A stretch of DNA of 64,000 nt from Syngnathus acus (GCF_901709675.1 NC_051099.1:5518001-5582000); one strand, 5' to 3'; shown: positions 1-21,226, numbered from the stretch's first letter. Notes: a model not told the origin generated them from the sequence alone. Numbers and translations are program-made.

Positions 1-1389
1 TCTTTCCTGCCACGCAAACCTCGGCTCGGCGTTCACTCGTGGCGTGCCGCTTGCTATTTCACGTGCCGTCACACTCAGAATATGTGTGGGGGGGCAAGGC
101 AGCCAAGCAAAGAGTACATCGGAGTACAATCAAGCCAATCGAGCTATTCCCATCGAGAAAATCCACATAACTGACTTTCACACAGAGTCTTTGGAAACGG
201 GAAAAATTGATAAAACGCTGGTCAAGTATTTTCATGAGAAATTGCGCTATATATGAACGATCTCCTCCAAATGTAATGTATATATCAATTTCTTTGTTTT
301 GGTTGTTAAACAATCTAGACAATAGCGCCATCAGAGATGTAAAGGCCAGCGGCATTCTGGAGATGCCAAGGAGACCCACATTTGCGTGTTCCAAGGATTA
401 CACAAGATGAAACCTGAACCACTTGTGGTTTGTTCCGTTTGGGAAGCGGTCAAACCTTTGGGGCCATCAAAGTACACAATGACTCCAGGGCAAGGACGTC
501 AGGGTTAACATTTTGTTTCTCGCCCGATAAAACAAGCAGCGTGACATGGCCCTCGGCGGGAACGCTCGGCGAGAGAGAGCGGTTTCCCGTCAGATGAGCA
601 TTAGTGGAAATGGGGAAGCATTATTCAGGGAGGAGGAGGACACAGCTAACTCAGCAGCAGCAGCAGCAGTGAGCCCAGGCTTGGCTCGGAAGAGGATTAA
701 AGCAGGGTGACTGCGGACCAATGAGCGCTCGAGTGCACGCACCAGTGTGCAATATGAGAGCTTGTTATTCGACGATTATTCTTTAAAGTCGTGATCGTGG
801 CAATCTCAGATTCAATTGCAGATATCCGCTTCATATTGACTTGGATGACCACTTTAAAGCAGGGAGAGGGAGGGAGGGGGTTACTTAATTCAGAGCCATA
901 CTAAATGTATTTGTATGGTGAAAAGAAAACAAATGAGCTCTGTTAGAAGACAAGCAGTAGAGAAAACGGATGGGTGGATTTATTATTTCCTTTTGCCATT
1001 ATGAGCTTTTTAAACAGTTGTACTGCATGAGAATTACATAAGTGAGGTGGAGCCGGGGACCCCACGTAACTCACGGGCTAGGCTACCTCTTTCAGGTCTT
1101 TAACGTAAGCAAAGAAGCCGTCACAGAGATAACTATTTTTTTCGATGAACGCATACGGTCACGAGACTTGGAAGCCAACGTTCCTAAACAGCGCCGAGTT
1201 GGAACACAAAACAATGGAGGAGAAGTAAGCTAGCTGAGAACGAACGCTCGTTGGACAGCGACCAGAGCAGACCAGACCAAAAAAAACCGGGCCCCCCTTC
1301 CAAAAAACAACAACAACCATAAACCCCGCAATGAATGAAGCAAGAAAACACTCCACACTTAGCAACATAAGGTTTTTTTCCCCCCTCAC
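1..1389 (-). other. Intron 1 of the TLCD3-family gene
   Basis: This stretch lies downstream of the exon donor at 1389. I see no second TLCD3 exon. The 111-aa open frame on the minus strand at 59-394 has no family similarity. A short CAG run sits at 652-669. Nothing else is recognisable. Confidence 0.55.
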
Positions 1390-1511
1390 CTTTCGCTAAC
1401 GAGCACCACGTCGGCATCACTCCAATTCTTGAACACTCGAGGCAGGATCTTCCTGAAGGCGAAGAACAAGCCGGGGAAAACTACGGCGCCACAAGCTAGC
1501 ACTTGCAACAT
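1390..1511 (-). CDS. TLC-domain protein, TLCD3/FAM57 family, first coding exon only
   Basis: Read on the minus strand, an ATG at 1511 opens 40 codons ending at a clean GTGAG donor (intron begins at 1389), leaving a split Arg codon in phase 2. The peptide has the family's N-terminal hallmark: a hydrophobic segment with GAVVFPGLF, then a basic loop and DVVLVSER. Human TLCD3A and TLCD3B start the same way, with a GG.FFPGLF or GGVVFPGLF motif and a conserved (S)xR just before LVSS. TLCD3 proteins are multi-pass ER or plasma-membrane proteins with a TRAM-LAG1-CLN8 domain, linked to ceramide and sphingolipid metabolism. Only the first membrane segment lies here; the rest must be left of position 1. 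I cannot tell the A from the B paralogue from 40 residues, so no symbol is given. Confidence 0.72.
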
Positions 1512-2567
1512 CTTGACCCTTTTTTATATTGATTCGGGATTTTTGGGGGATTGTGTGTTTGTTTTGGGGTCGTCGCTTTAGAAAATAAAAATCCCGACTC
1601 GACTAAACCCTTCTGCTTTTCGACGACGCTTCACATGACACGCTGATGCATTCCGTCGTCTGGCCCGAGCTGGTGGTGCTGGTGGCGAGTTTTTAGTCCA
1701 CCACCATCCGGGACGAGGTTCTCCTACTTGCTTCGCAGCAGCAGCAGCACCGCTACTGTGAAGTTAACGGGCGGAAGTACATCACGCTTCCTCCCGGGGT
1801 TTCAGAATAATAGTACGGTACATTTCCGGTGAGGTGATTTGGCATTTTGACAAATGGCCACTCGATGGCGCCAAAGTACAGAAAGCACAAAGGCAACTTT
1901 GAAGTCATAACTTATTTCTAGTAATTTCTAGGGCAGTTTAACAAGAACTGCAACTGATACACAAAACATTACAAAATAAAATGTAATAATAAAAAAAAAA
2001 AATGTGCAAGTGTGTTCAGCTTTTACATCTGCCAAAGGTGGCTACTTAATTAATGAGTCAAAATATTCAGGTTTATAGATTATAGATTCCATGATGATTT
2101 TAATTGCTTTTTGTTTTTGTGTGTTCATTTAAGAGTGCAGTGAGACATTCAATTGTATTCATCTCAATTAAAAATGGAATAAGCAAAGTGGCCTTATTAA
2201 ATAATAGAAACCAAAAATATACAACTATCAACTAGGCACAAATTTCACATTCATATTATATAAATGACATTTAAAAAATAACAAAACACAACCAAGTATA
2301 AATATGAAAAAGTACTGGAAATTTTAAACATGACTACCTGATGTACAAAAATTAAATTGTGGTTAAAAATTGAGTAACCACCAGGCAAGTAATATGTTGT
2401 ACAGTTTTTATGATAGCAACTTCTTCCTCAGTAAACTTAGATACCGCAGTAAATTTATTTCTTTATTGCTTTCTTATTGCCTTTCATCACTTGTTAGATG
2501 AACAGGGCTAAAGTGAATCTTGTTCATTTTGTGTCCGATTATTTTTGATACAGCTCTTCCATTAGAT
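1512..2567. other. TLCD3 5' flank and AT-rich intergenic DNA
   Basis: The first 300 bases are the presumed promoter and 5' UTR of the minus-strand TLCD3 gene, moderately GC-rich, with a short CAG/GCA run near 1736-1749. From about 1900 to 2560 the DNA is AT-rich and without gene-like open frames. Confidence 0.5.
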
Positions 2568-3123
2568 CAGTGGTCCCCAACCTTTTTTGCGCCACGGACC
2601 GGTTACATGTCAGAAATATTTTCGCGGACCGGCATTTATATAAATAAATAATACATTTATATAAATAAATAAATAATACATTTATAATAAATATATAAAT
2701 ACGATTAAATAAAATGATACGACTGACATAAAAACAAGTACAAATGACAAAAATAAAACTCACCATTACGTTGAATTAGTGGGAGCACTGTTTGTTTCTC
2801 AGAAACGAGCCGGTCCCATCTAGACGTAATCGGAGACAATGACACCCGAAGTGATTAAGGTTTGTCTTTTATTGCAGGATGCTTGGTCTCCATGTGTTGA
2901 AGCAGTTTTGAATGCTTCATTGCCTGGTTAGTTAGCCTGTCGCCACATATTAGCTTTGCGGGCTCGACTGGGGAAACATGTCACGTGACCGGGACGAGTG
3001 TCTTCACCTGAATTAATTGATCGTCGATAAAAAAAAAAAAAAAATTCTGTGCGGCTTGGCGGCCCGGTACCAAGTGACCCACGGACCGGTACCGGTCCGC
3101 GGCCCGGTGGTTGGGGACCACTG
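2568..3123. mobile_element. hAT-type non-autonomous transposon (MITE)
   Basis: A 556-bp element has 15-bp perfect terminal inverted repeats, CAGTGGTCCCCAACC at the left end and its reverse complement at the right end. A further CGGACCGGT block is shared inside both ends. It is flanked by a perfect 8-bp duplication, cattagat, at 2560-2567 and 3124-3131. An 8-bp duplication with CAG-type ends is the signature of hAT transposition. The interior is AT-rich, with ATAAATA-type runs near 2636-2715, and has no transposase frame, so the element is a passenger. Perfect duplications suggest a fairly young insertion. Confidence 0.9.
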
Positions 3124-3131
3124 CATTAGAT

Positions 3132-4068
3132 CGATCGGTCTACTCAATGAAGTGTCCGCTAAACGTGTCCCATCAGTTTCATTTTCAACAAACCAACATT
3201 TTTATGGTTTATGGGGAAAGAGGTCCATCCTCCATCAACTTGAGCTTACCAATGTGTTTATCAGTACTACTGGAAAACGAAGCTCTGTCTGCTTTATCTG
3301 TGACCACCTTGTAAAGCAAATAAGTTCTTAAATGACTCAAGTTCACATTTTTTTACTTTATTATTTTTACTTCAATGGTGGCATAGATTTTCATTTAGAT
3401 TCTCACAAATCACATGAGATATCTTTACAAAAAAATTACATAAATAAATACAATTCAGATGAGATGATACAGCAAAATGGTTTCCATTTACTTCTTTTTA
3501 AAAAAAATAACTTAAAAGTTATCTTGCGCCAACATACAGCACCAATGAGGAAGCCATAAAAATCCAAATATTGCACTTGTGTTGGGCAATGTATTTGCAT
3601 TGTGTGTGTGTGTGGGGGGGGCTGGGTAACATGATGACGGTTCAAGAAGGGGAGCGTCCTGGATAGTGGCTATTGATAAAAAGAGCCTCGCAAAGTGGCA
3701 ACCACGGTCATCCTGGTGTCAAAACCAAGAATCTCAGGTGAGCTAACCTTCCATTGGGGATGCTTTAGGGTTCTGGGTTTTGCCAGAACCCACATGGCTT
3801 CTACATTGGAAGGGTTTTGTCATTTTGATGACTGCAACTGTAACTAATATCGTTGAGTAGCAGAAGAAATTTCGGATAGACTAAAAGATTCGGGTTTAAT
3901 TTTCCACAGCAGGTTGTAAATATCTCAGAATTACCTGGCGAGTGATTGTTTGTGGTTTATTATACCAACTTGCATGGTAAAGAGATTTTTCTGGTGTCGT
4001 TTCTTCTACTGCAGAATTTTTCTTCTAGACTTCTCCTTGGTTTTCTTTCCCCCAAGACTCTGAACAGG
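3132..4068. other. Intergenic DNA and 5' region of the mucin-like gene
   Basis: A short TG run lies near 3600-3612. A pyrimidine-rich stretch ending in tgcag near 4012 could be the acceptor of a 5' UTR exon that carries the ATG at 4069. No coding signal is seen. Confidence 0.4.
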
Positions 4069-5118
4069 ATGAAATTGGATCTCCTCACCCTGACCTTATG
4101 CCTCCTCTGTACAGGTACGATAATACAAAAATATTTCTTTAGAAATCTTAAGAAAATTGACCAATCTTTACATTCAAGAGTGTTAAAACTGACCTCCATT
4201 TCAAGGAAAGGTCAAAAGCAAAGTTTGGTAGCATTTCCTCAAGCCAAATCATAAAAATGCCAAAGCTTATTATGTTATAAATATCAAGATTGTTTTGTCA
4301 AAAAAGGGTTTGTCCTTTTCAAGAATTCAATAATAGTCACATATTAAGCCGTGCGTAGGATCGATGCCTCACTCACATATTTTCTATGAGCGGGCTATAC
4401 TGGACTTGGCCTTGCAAACACACGGTACTGACATGAGTGGCGTCCCACAGGAGTCATGCATGAGTACTCCCACTATTTCTCCAAACATATGAAAGTAATG
4501 AATAATTGCTATGAGCTGTGCTCTTAGCGGAAAAAAAAAAAATTCACAACTGCTCCACAAATTTGCGTCAACAGCCATGCTGTGCAGAGGGCAGGAGGCC
4601 ACGCCCACACCTGCTCCTGGAACGAAACCAACTACACCCAGTCCAGGTCCAACTACACCTCTTCCAGGATCTAGCACGCCTGCTCCGGGCTCGACAACAC
4701 CAAGTCCAGATCCAGGATCTAGCACGACTCCATCAACGGCCGGACCTACGCCACCAAAAGAGACTAGCCCCGCCACTGAGGGTAAAGGGCCGGAGGGATC
4801 CGAGGGGCTCTCAGACGGCGCCATCGCGGGCATCACAGTCGGTTCTATTGCCGGTGTGGCTGCTATTGGTGAGTCCAGTTTGAACTGAAATGCTTTCTTT
4901 GCTTCCTCAAGGACACGTGAGCGAGCTAAGGGATTTCCAGATTTCTGAAAAAATTTAGATTGATAAGAGAAGTGCATCTGGAAGTAAAAAAAAAAAAGAA
5001 AAAAGAAAAAAAAAGCCATATTAAATAGGTCAATACTTATTAGCAGACTATGATAATAAATGTTCTTCTTTCAGGCGGTGGTATCTTTGGAGTCCTCAAG
5101 TATACTGGGAGAGTGTGA
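4069..5118 (+). CDS. Small mucin-like single-pass membrane protein (three exons)
   Basis: Proposed exons are 4069-4114, 4590-4868 and 5075-5118, joined in matching phase 1, giving 122 aa. Exon 1 encodes a Leu-rich signal peptide starting MKLDLLTLTLC. Exon 2 gives about 65 residues rich in Pro, Thr, Ser and Gly in repeated TPxPG units, a mucin-like target for O-glycosylation with no N-linked sequon seen. A Gly/Ala/Ile/Val membrane segment (GAIAGITVGSIAGVAAI) then runs into exon 3, which ends with a short basic tail, LKYTGRV. An ATTAAA poly(A) signal lies at 5238-5243. It looks like a small type I cell-surface or secretory-granule protein. I do not recognise the family. The weak point is the exon 2 acceptor: an earlier tgcag at 4583-4587 breaks the frame, so the AG at 4588-4589 was chosen. 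Confidence 0.66.
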
Positions 5119-6121
5119 GAAGTTAAGCCTGCTGCATCACTTCTTATTTTCTATTAATTATTTGCTAATGAGAGAAAAAATTGAATTCCATTTATACAGG
5201 ATGTGTTCAGGACATTTATTTGCACTTGTACATTTGAATTAAAAGGGCTACTTGTGCACGACTGTGTTTTTAAAAAAAAAAAAAATTCCTTAAACTCGTG
5301 TTTGCCTCATATTATTAAGCATGACATTTTGGCTACCATCACAAATTCGAGTTAGCAGGCTAAAGTCCAGCTGTACATATTATAAAAAATTTCCTATAAA
5401 GAATAGAACACAGATATTGAAACCTTATTAAAATCCGTAAGTGCAATATAAGACCATTAGATGAGGTGAGCCTTCGTCACTCGTGTTGGTTGGGGTGGAG
5501 ATGGACTTTACCCTACATCAAAAAGCTCTTTTGGAGTTTATGGTCACTAAGGCCATTAGACCGTGTGTCAACACAGTTGCACTTAAGTCAAATCCATGTG
5601 TATTACGTTTTATTTTTTTTAAATGCCCAAAAATATTTTTCAAAAATACAAGCATATGCATTTTGGGGAGTCATATTCATTTTCAGCAATAAAAAGCAAA
5701 GGCAGGTAAGTTCTCAATGGCTTTTAATTGTTAATAAAAACAAACATGCACACACGCACGCATTGAGCACCATTTTTTCCTTGTTGCGCTGCGTTTGGTG
5801 TTGTACGTTAATCGCGCTGTACAAAAATAAAGCATCATCTCTCCTTGGTGATGAGCTTTACAAAGTACTGTCAAGTTACCTTACCTCTCGTCTTTGACAA
5901 AATAAATAAAAACACGGCAGTCAAGTTTGACAGCTTTTTGTGTCTCCAAATGTCCGTGTTTAGAGTGCATAGAAAAAAAAAAAAACCTCCTCAATCATGG
6001 TTCATGGATTCCAGTTCATCCCATGACCCGTCTGTCACAGTCTGAGCCACAAGGTGGCGCTCTCCTCCAGCAGTGAACCATTTATGTCGCTTGTTTGTTT
6101 GTTTTTTGTAACTGGGGCCAT
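5119..6121. other. Convergent 3' ends of the mucin-like gene and usp2
   Basis: The plus-strand mucin-like 3' UTR probably ends soon after the ATTAAA at 5238. The minus-strand usp2 3' UTR runs down from 6121; tttatt near 5604-5609 is its AATAAA on the minus strand. No coding signal is seen between them. Confidence 0.5.
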
Positions 6122-9100
6122 CTACAGGTGAAACGTCTGGTTTTTGGCAACTTCGTAGAAGAGGATGTAGGCATTGCTGCTGCGCACCTGGCTGGAGGAC
6201 ATGTGGCTCACCCTACACACACGGGGGGGAAAAAAAAGACCTCTGTGGTTAAAACGCCACAATTTTGATAAGATTGCCTAAACAAGCTAAGCGGGACTTT
6301 ATGAGAATTCAAGGGTGATTAGTTTAATGCCTAATTTAATAGAAAATGGACAATAAGCGCAAAGGTTGATTAATTAATCTCTATACCCCAGCTCAATATC
6401 TTATGTCCGTAACCCTAATTTTATTGCATGTTTGTTCAGTGATAAAATGTTGACATGAAATTCGTTAGATGCCAGTGCACCTCAGATCTCCACCGCTAGA
6501 TGGCGGTACACACCAGCCCACTGATAATTGACCCGACCAAAGTTCCGTAGCAAAGTAAAGAAGGACAAAAAATTAGGTACAGTCAGGTTTGGTGCCTGCG
6601 TTTATGGTCTTTGCAATTAAGGTGGAGAGCAAATATATCTCTTATTTAAAATATAATGTGTGTACTTTTGTGCGGTGATTTGTGAGATTAAACTTGTCGA
6701 TTCATCGCTTTTGCTTTCAATTCTGTAATTTGTGATAATAATGTAAGTCTAACAAGACACATTGAGAATAGAAAACGTATCCGGGTTTTCTTCCGTGATT
6801 TTTCTTACTTTTATATAAAAAAATACATTGATGTCTGTTTTTATAGGAAACTGACCTGCAGTCATTGAAGCCGTACCATTCGCCAACAATGGCATTTTTG
6901 CAGTAAGATGTGTAATGGCCGCCCAGCGTGTTCCCCCAGTGGTTGGACACGGCGTAGAGGTTATACATGGCGCGGTCTGCAGGGGAAGACAAACAATCAA
7001 AAACGAGCAAAGTAGCCAGAAGGTTCTCTAGGAGGCCGCGGTACGTACCGCTGCCGTCGGACGCAAACTCCCTGAGGTCCAGCTCTTTGAGGGGAAAGTT
7101 GACGTACGTGGACAGCTTACTGGCTCGGACGTTGGAGTCAGAGAAACGCTTGAGGTCTGAAGATGGGGGTGTGAGTCAAGGAGGTCATGCCGGTGTATGA
7201 AGTTACTGATTAAGATAGGTGTTTTTTTTTTTTTTAAGGATACGAAGCACAAGTATCTGAGGGAACTTCTGAATACTGAATCGTTTGGTGCATTTCTGCC
7301 TGCTTTTGCATCCGTTGCAAGTCTGCGTGGGAGGAAAAAAAAGAAATGAGGGCCCGAACATTCTCTCGAACCACAAAAATAAGGCGTCAAGATCTTACCG
7401 GCCTCTCGTCGCCGTCCAACACGTCCTCCTTGGTGAAGAGTCTCAGGCAATCTTTCAGAGTCACCTCGCCGGAGGTCATCTGCATGTGGACGCAACACAG
7501 GTGAGACAGCCGCGAATTTATCCACGTGGGAAAATGTTTGTGCGGTTCTGACCGATGCGATGGGAATGGAAAGGTCCCAGAAGGGCTCGAAGACGTCGGA
7601 GCGGAAGCCGCATACGGTGCAGGTCAGGGAGCTTTTCAGCTGTCCGACAAACAGATCTACAACATACAACAGTAATCAATTTAGTAACGATAGCATCCCC
7701 AGGATGCTAATTGCCAGGCTAATGCTAAACCAAGCCTTACCCACAACTTTGCTATCCTCCCGCTCCAAATACATGCTCCACATTCGTTTGGCTTTGTCCT
7801 CGTCACTGGGAAAAGAATATTTAAAAGTCAACTTTGAAGAGTTTTACCTGTTTGAGCAAAACACGTCTTGCTATCTGACTGAGAAAAAAATTAGGCAGAA
7901 AAATGCTGAGGTCGTTTTAAAAAATAGGTTGACACGATGTTCAAGAAAGCGATCGTAAAATTTCGTTTTGGTTTTATGGTCATTGAGTGACTTATTGGGA
8001 GCAGAGGTGACCCACGTTCAGACTTACGAGAGGTGGTCAAAGTCCTCGACGGACGCACCGGGGCACTCCGTCACTCGGTTCACCTCGTTGTGGAGGGCGT
8101 CCAGTAGGAAACGCAGAAACTCCTGGGCGTCTTGCTGACTGCAGAAGACAGACGACAGGTGGAGGTCAGCGAGTTGACTCCAAAAGGGAAAGAAAAAAAA
8201 AAAGTTGTGGCAAGAACTGCACTTACTTGCAACCTGCAAATTTGGGAGCGCAAATCTGAACCTGGCTCCGGAAATCGGAGGGGATGAAAGTCTCATTGTT
8301 GACTGACGTCCACAAGCTCTGAATCAGCTTGGCGAACTCTAAGAAGGAACAAAAATGGTTGACAAAAGCAATATTTGCCTTCAACGACTAACAAAAACAC
8401 CTTCAATGGTTTCTATCAAAGGTCATCTAATCTCTTGTAAGTTAATGCAAACACAAGAACAAAACCTACATTTGACCTACTGTACTTGGGCGTCATAAAA
8501 TGCGTCAGCGCCCTTATGCAACCAATGCCTCATATGCTTGCTTGTCAGGCTGCATGATAAGAGCCAAGTACCGCAGAAAATGTATCGTCTTGCACAGGAA
8601 ACAAGAGCCTACTTAGGTAACATTCAATGATAATGTTGGGATGTTTTCTTATGATACTCGAGGGTGAATGACAGTGGGCCTAGATATGATCTCTGTGGAA
8701 CTCCATGACTGTAGGACAGTGGAAATGCAATAAAACGCTGGGAGCTTTTCTAATGATAGGATAAGAATGAATAACATGGCACCTATCTGGAATTCCTGAA
8801 TATCTCACAAAATGTCCAGAAACCAACATGGGCATGTTACCTTCGACAAGGGCTGAATTGGTGCTGTCGTTCAGGTCTGTTCGATGGACCTCCCTCAGGC
8901 AGTAGTCCCTCAACTCTGGAGTGTTACTCAAACACTGGAGGATGGAGTTCATAAAACACTACAAATACACACAGAGAAAAACAAATATGAGATAAATTGA
9001 ACTTGTGTGGAAGGTTGTGTGTGTAGTGAGAGGCATTCAGGGACACTTACCGTGTTTCCCAGGTTCTTCAGTCCCACCAGGCCTTGTGGACTCTGCTTCT

Positions 9101-10065
9101 GCTCACAGAGAAAGAGTTTAGGTTATTTTCTGTGGATTGGATTGTAAGATTCTGGGAATTTTCAAAGTTGTTCACTTCTACTGGGAATTATTGAGAAGTT
9201 ATGGGAATACAGCAGGAATTTACTAAATTGAAGGTTCAACACATATACAGTAAAAGCCCAGTCCAATCATTCATCCAGCGTGACCACAAGCCAGAGGGCA
9301 ATGTAGTTGGTCACGCATTCTGCAGGCGGCCGATTTCCACATGCTTGGTTAAAGCGTCTCGGTACACGCTGATCCGTCGCCAGGACGACCGTGACATCAC
9401 CAAAAACACGGGACGCGGGTTCAGCCAGGAACATGACGCGGTGTCAAATTGCATCAGGATCCGAATTCATCAACTTACTATAAGCCACAGAAGCTGCTTA
9501 CTTTTCTGTTTCACTTGTTGTTATACAGTTGGAAAGCAGGGCTTCTATTATTATTATTATTATTAATTATTATTATTATTATCGCAGCTGATAAGATTAG
9601 CCTGCCCTTCGTATCGAGAGTTATCGGGTCTTGTTATGAATTGTTGTTTTCTAGCGTGTTACGTAGTTAAGATACAGGACGGACCGACCACTTCAGATTA
9701 CAAAAGGTCTCTTGTTTTGTCAATCAATCTAAAAGGTCAAAACAAGAGATAAAAATGATACGAGAACAGAAAAGGTGCAAAAAAATGAGTTTTGTGCGTG
9801 TGCATCATAATCATCATCATCATCATCATAATAATAATAATAATAATAATAAATGCACGCTTCCGAGAGTAATGCTAACAAATTGTAGATATCATTCAGA
9901 AGTGCTCACCTTGGCTTGGTTGATGATGAGACCCATGAAGGTGGACATCAGCTTAGAACGAGACAAGGACGGAGCCCTACGTCGCACGTTGGATTTCGCC
10001 GCCGATAGAGCGACAGCCGGCTTCTCCGGTGCCGTCACCGTATACGAGTATCTTGGGGATGGCAT
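6122..10065 (-). CDS. usp2: Ubiquitin carboxyl-terminal hydrolase 2, short (USP2-45-like) form
   Basis: Twelve minus-strand exons: 10065-9910, 9098-9051, 8958-8841, 8338-8227, 8138-8028, 7805-7741, 7656-7553, 7479-7399, 7322-7244, 7156-7049, 6976-6856, 6212-6122. They total 1194 nt and 397 aa, against 396 in human USP2-45. This is a cysteine protease that removes ubiquitin from targets such as cyclin D1 and clock proteins. The Cys box GNTCFMNS puts catalytic Cys at residue 69, the His box GGHYTSY puts His at 348, and FND supplies Asn365. A zinc-binding ribbon is formed by CTVC (216-219) and CNGC (267-270). The short N-terminus [10 protein letters not shown] resembles that of human USP2-45. 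The longer USP2-69 first exon was not found. The exon 2 acceptor is a tandem GAGCAG, so a one-residue variant is possible. Confidence 0.97.
9546..9582. repeat. (ATT)n microsatellite in usp2 intron 1
   Basis: Twelve imperfect ATT units on the plus strand, interrupted once by AATT. Confidence 0.9.
9802..9852. repeat. Compound (CAT)n(AAT)n microsatellite in usp2 intron 1
   Basis: CAT/TCA triplets pass directly into about nine AAT triplets, 60 bases left of the usp2 exon 1 donor. Confidence 0.9.
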
Positions 10066-12197
10066 GGTGTGCAACGCTCCAAAACAAAATAAAATTGACA
10101 AAAACAAAAAAGTCCAATGGTTTTAAAGATGCGTACACGATGAAGGAGGGAGTCGTATGTGAGACGTTGCGAAGCTACCAAGCATATTAAAACATGGCCG
10201 AATAACGAGCGCCTCTGTCGGTTTTACTGTGGACTTGAACGCCTCTTCACCCTCCCCTCTTGGCTAGAGGGACGGCACAGTGCTGCCTTCAGGGATCGTA
10301 GGAAACAAGATTAAACAATCGTAGTTTTTTTTCTCGTCCTTTTTTTGAAATAAGAAAAATAAAAATGTTCTTTCATTTGTCTAATTTATTACAAATTACT
10401 CATAACAAAAAAAGCATGCACGGTGTGTCCAAATTTTGTTTCATTTACAACTGTAGCCACACTAAAAAGAAAGGTTACATAGCTCCAATGTTGTCCATCT
10501 TCTTTCTTTTGCCATAATGTTTAAATCAAAAATATAACACAGCCACAAACCAATGAAAAGAAATCAAATGTTCGGATACGACAACTGCCTTTGACTCTAT
10601 CTATATAAATCAGAGCAAGTAATAATAAAATTAACGACTCTTGCATAACAGTGTTTTGAGGAAGCCATAACAGCCCAGATAACATTTTTGTCTTTTCCCT
10701 CAGCAGGTGAATGTTGGGAGTGATAGATTCGGAATCCATCTTAAATCTCCAAATCCGCCCGCTTTCCTTTTCAACTGTCTTTTGCAATCCTTGGTGAAAT
10801 TTTAATTATGTATTTCAGACACTAGCTGAGTTTTTTTGTAATATTTTTCCAACAAAAAGTGAATTAAAGTATGCAAAGCGAGAGGCATTCCAAACACACA
10901 CAAAGACACACACACGCACGACAATATTATGTAACCACGGATACATAAACGGCTCAACAATGACCAACAAAGGTCAGTTCTTCGGTGTGTTGGCATGATA
11001 ACGTTTTGAGTGTTTTATTTTTATTAACTTGTAAGTGAGACAAGTGCAGCCCTGTGTATATATACACCTAAATCAATAAGAATGTTTGTTTCTTGAAAAA
11101 AAAAAACCTAACCTTGCTATAGATTCAGTATCCTCAGGGAAAAAAAGTCAATGGCTGGTCAACAGGCTAAGTCCACTTGAGTTATGTAAAAGGCTTTGTT
11201 GAGTTGGTGACATAACTCGATCGGTATGCTTGTTTTCTTACTGTTTGTATATGGACAAAAGAATTGGGACATACGTTTCAATCATCCGTTCAGGGCGCGT
11301 CTACACTTTCATTGCTGGATGAGTTTGGTGCAAAAGAAGAACGAGTCAACAAATGGGTGGAAGTAATACATTTTCAAGAATTAGGTCACATAGCTATGAG
11401 AATAGCTATGAGAATAAAGTCGTAATATTACAATAGGAAAGCAGCGTGTTACAAATTAGAGGGGATATGTTATTAGGATTAACTTGTAATATTATCATAT
11501 GTAGTTTTAATGTTCCGGAAAAAATACTGAAAGTTGACACTGATAATTTTAAGATTGCATGTATGTGCTTGCTCATTAATTCTCAGTCAAAAAAAAAGCG
11601 TGTAACCTTACAAAATGAAAACACACAACCTCATGCGAGTCGGCAAAAAGGAAAGCAGACTAGACGTCGTCATACGCCATGTTTAGACAACACAGCGAAA
11701 GTCATGCATGATGGAAGATCCTGAAGTACGTGTTACTAGACTGTCGTCTGTACAATCCCTCGACAAATCAGGGCTGTGGAACCTTGTTACAATCGGGGGT
11801 TGAATGTGAGCCACTTTATACTTGCAAAATTACAACTGTTTTCTTTTTGTAAAATAATGACTTTGGAATGCTACGACTTTACGCTCACATTTGAAATTTG
11901 TTCTCCAAATGTTAAAATTGCAACTTAATTGTGTAATTTTTAAAAAAAAAAATTCAAGTCCCTGAAAATGAGAACTTTAAAAGCGTTCAGCGCCGCCTTA
12001 GTTCCCCCACTTTTGTGTTGCTAGACATGTGAAGACTAAAACGTTCGTCCTACATCGCCGTCTAGTGGTGATAACAGAAAACACACCAGTAAGATGACAT
12101 TAAAAATCGACTTCTTAACAGTGAAGGACAAAATGAGGTGGAAGTAATGAATCAAACCGACAGTCTTTTGCGTATTCAAGTCTTTTCTGGTTGTGCG
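10066..12197. other. usp2 5' flank and tecta 3' flank
   Basis: This is the interval between the usp2 start codon and the tecta stop codon, both on the minus strand, so it holds the usp2 promoter and the tecta 3' UTR. It is AT-rich. A D-box-like TTATGTAA lies at 10927-10934. A decayed Tc1-like relic lies near 11250-11345. No further exon is visible. Confidence 0.5.
11250..11345 (+). mobile_element. Decayed Tc1/mariner-like transposon fragment
   Basis: The stretch contains gacaaaagaattgggacata, close to the common fish Tc1-like end motif with 'aaagtattgggaca'. It continues with a tract resembling the transposase region that precedes the PNP(I)EH catalytic motif (ctggatgagtttggtg, then aagaa). 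Only about 100 bp remain, with deletions and no open frame. The assignment rests on recalled family sequence, so it is tentative. Confidence 0.45.

Positions 12198-21226
<9,029 letters not shown>

Noticed and set aside
59-394. 111-aa minus-strand frame as a possible second TLCD3 exon
   Set aside because: It lacks the LVSS...TLC sequence expected directly after exon 1 and has no acceptor in the right phase.
4384-5019. 211-aa minus-strand frame with Gly/Val/Pro repeats
   Set aside because: It mirrors the TPxPG repeats of the plus-strand mucin-like exon. The plus strand has a signal peptide, splice phases and a membrane segment.
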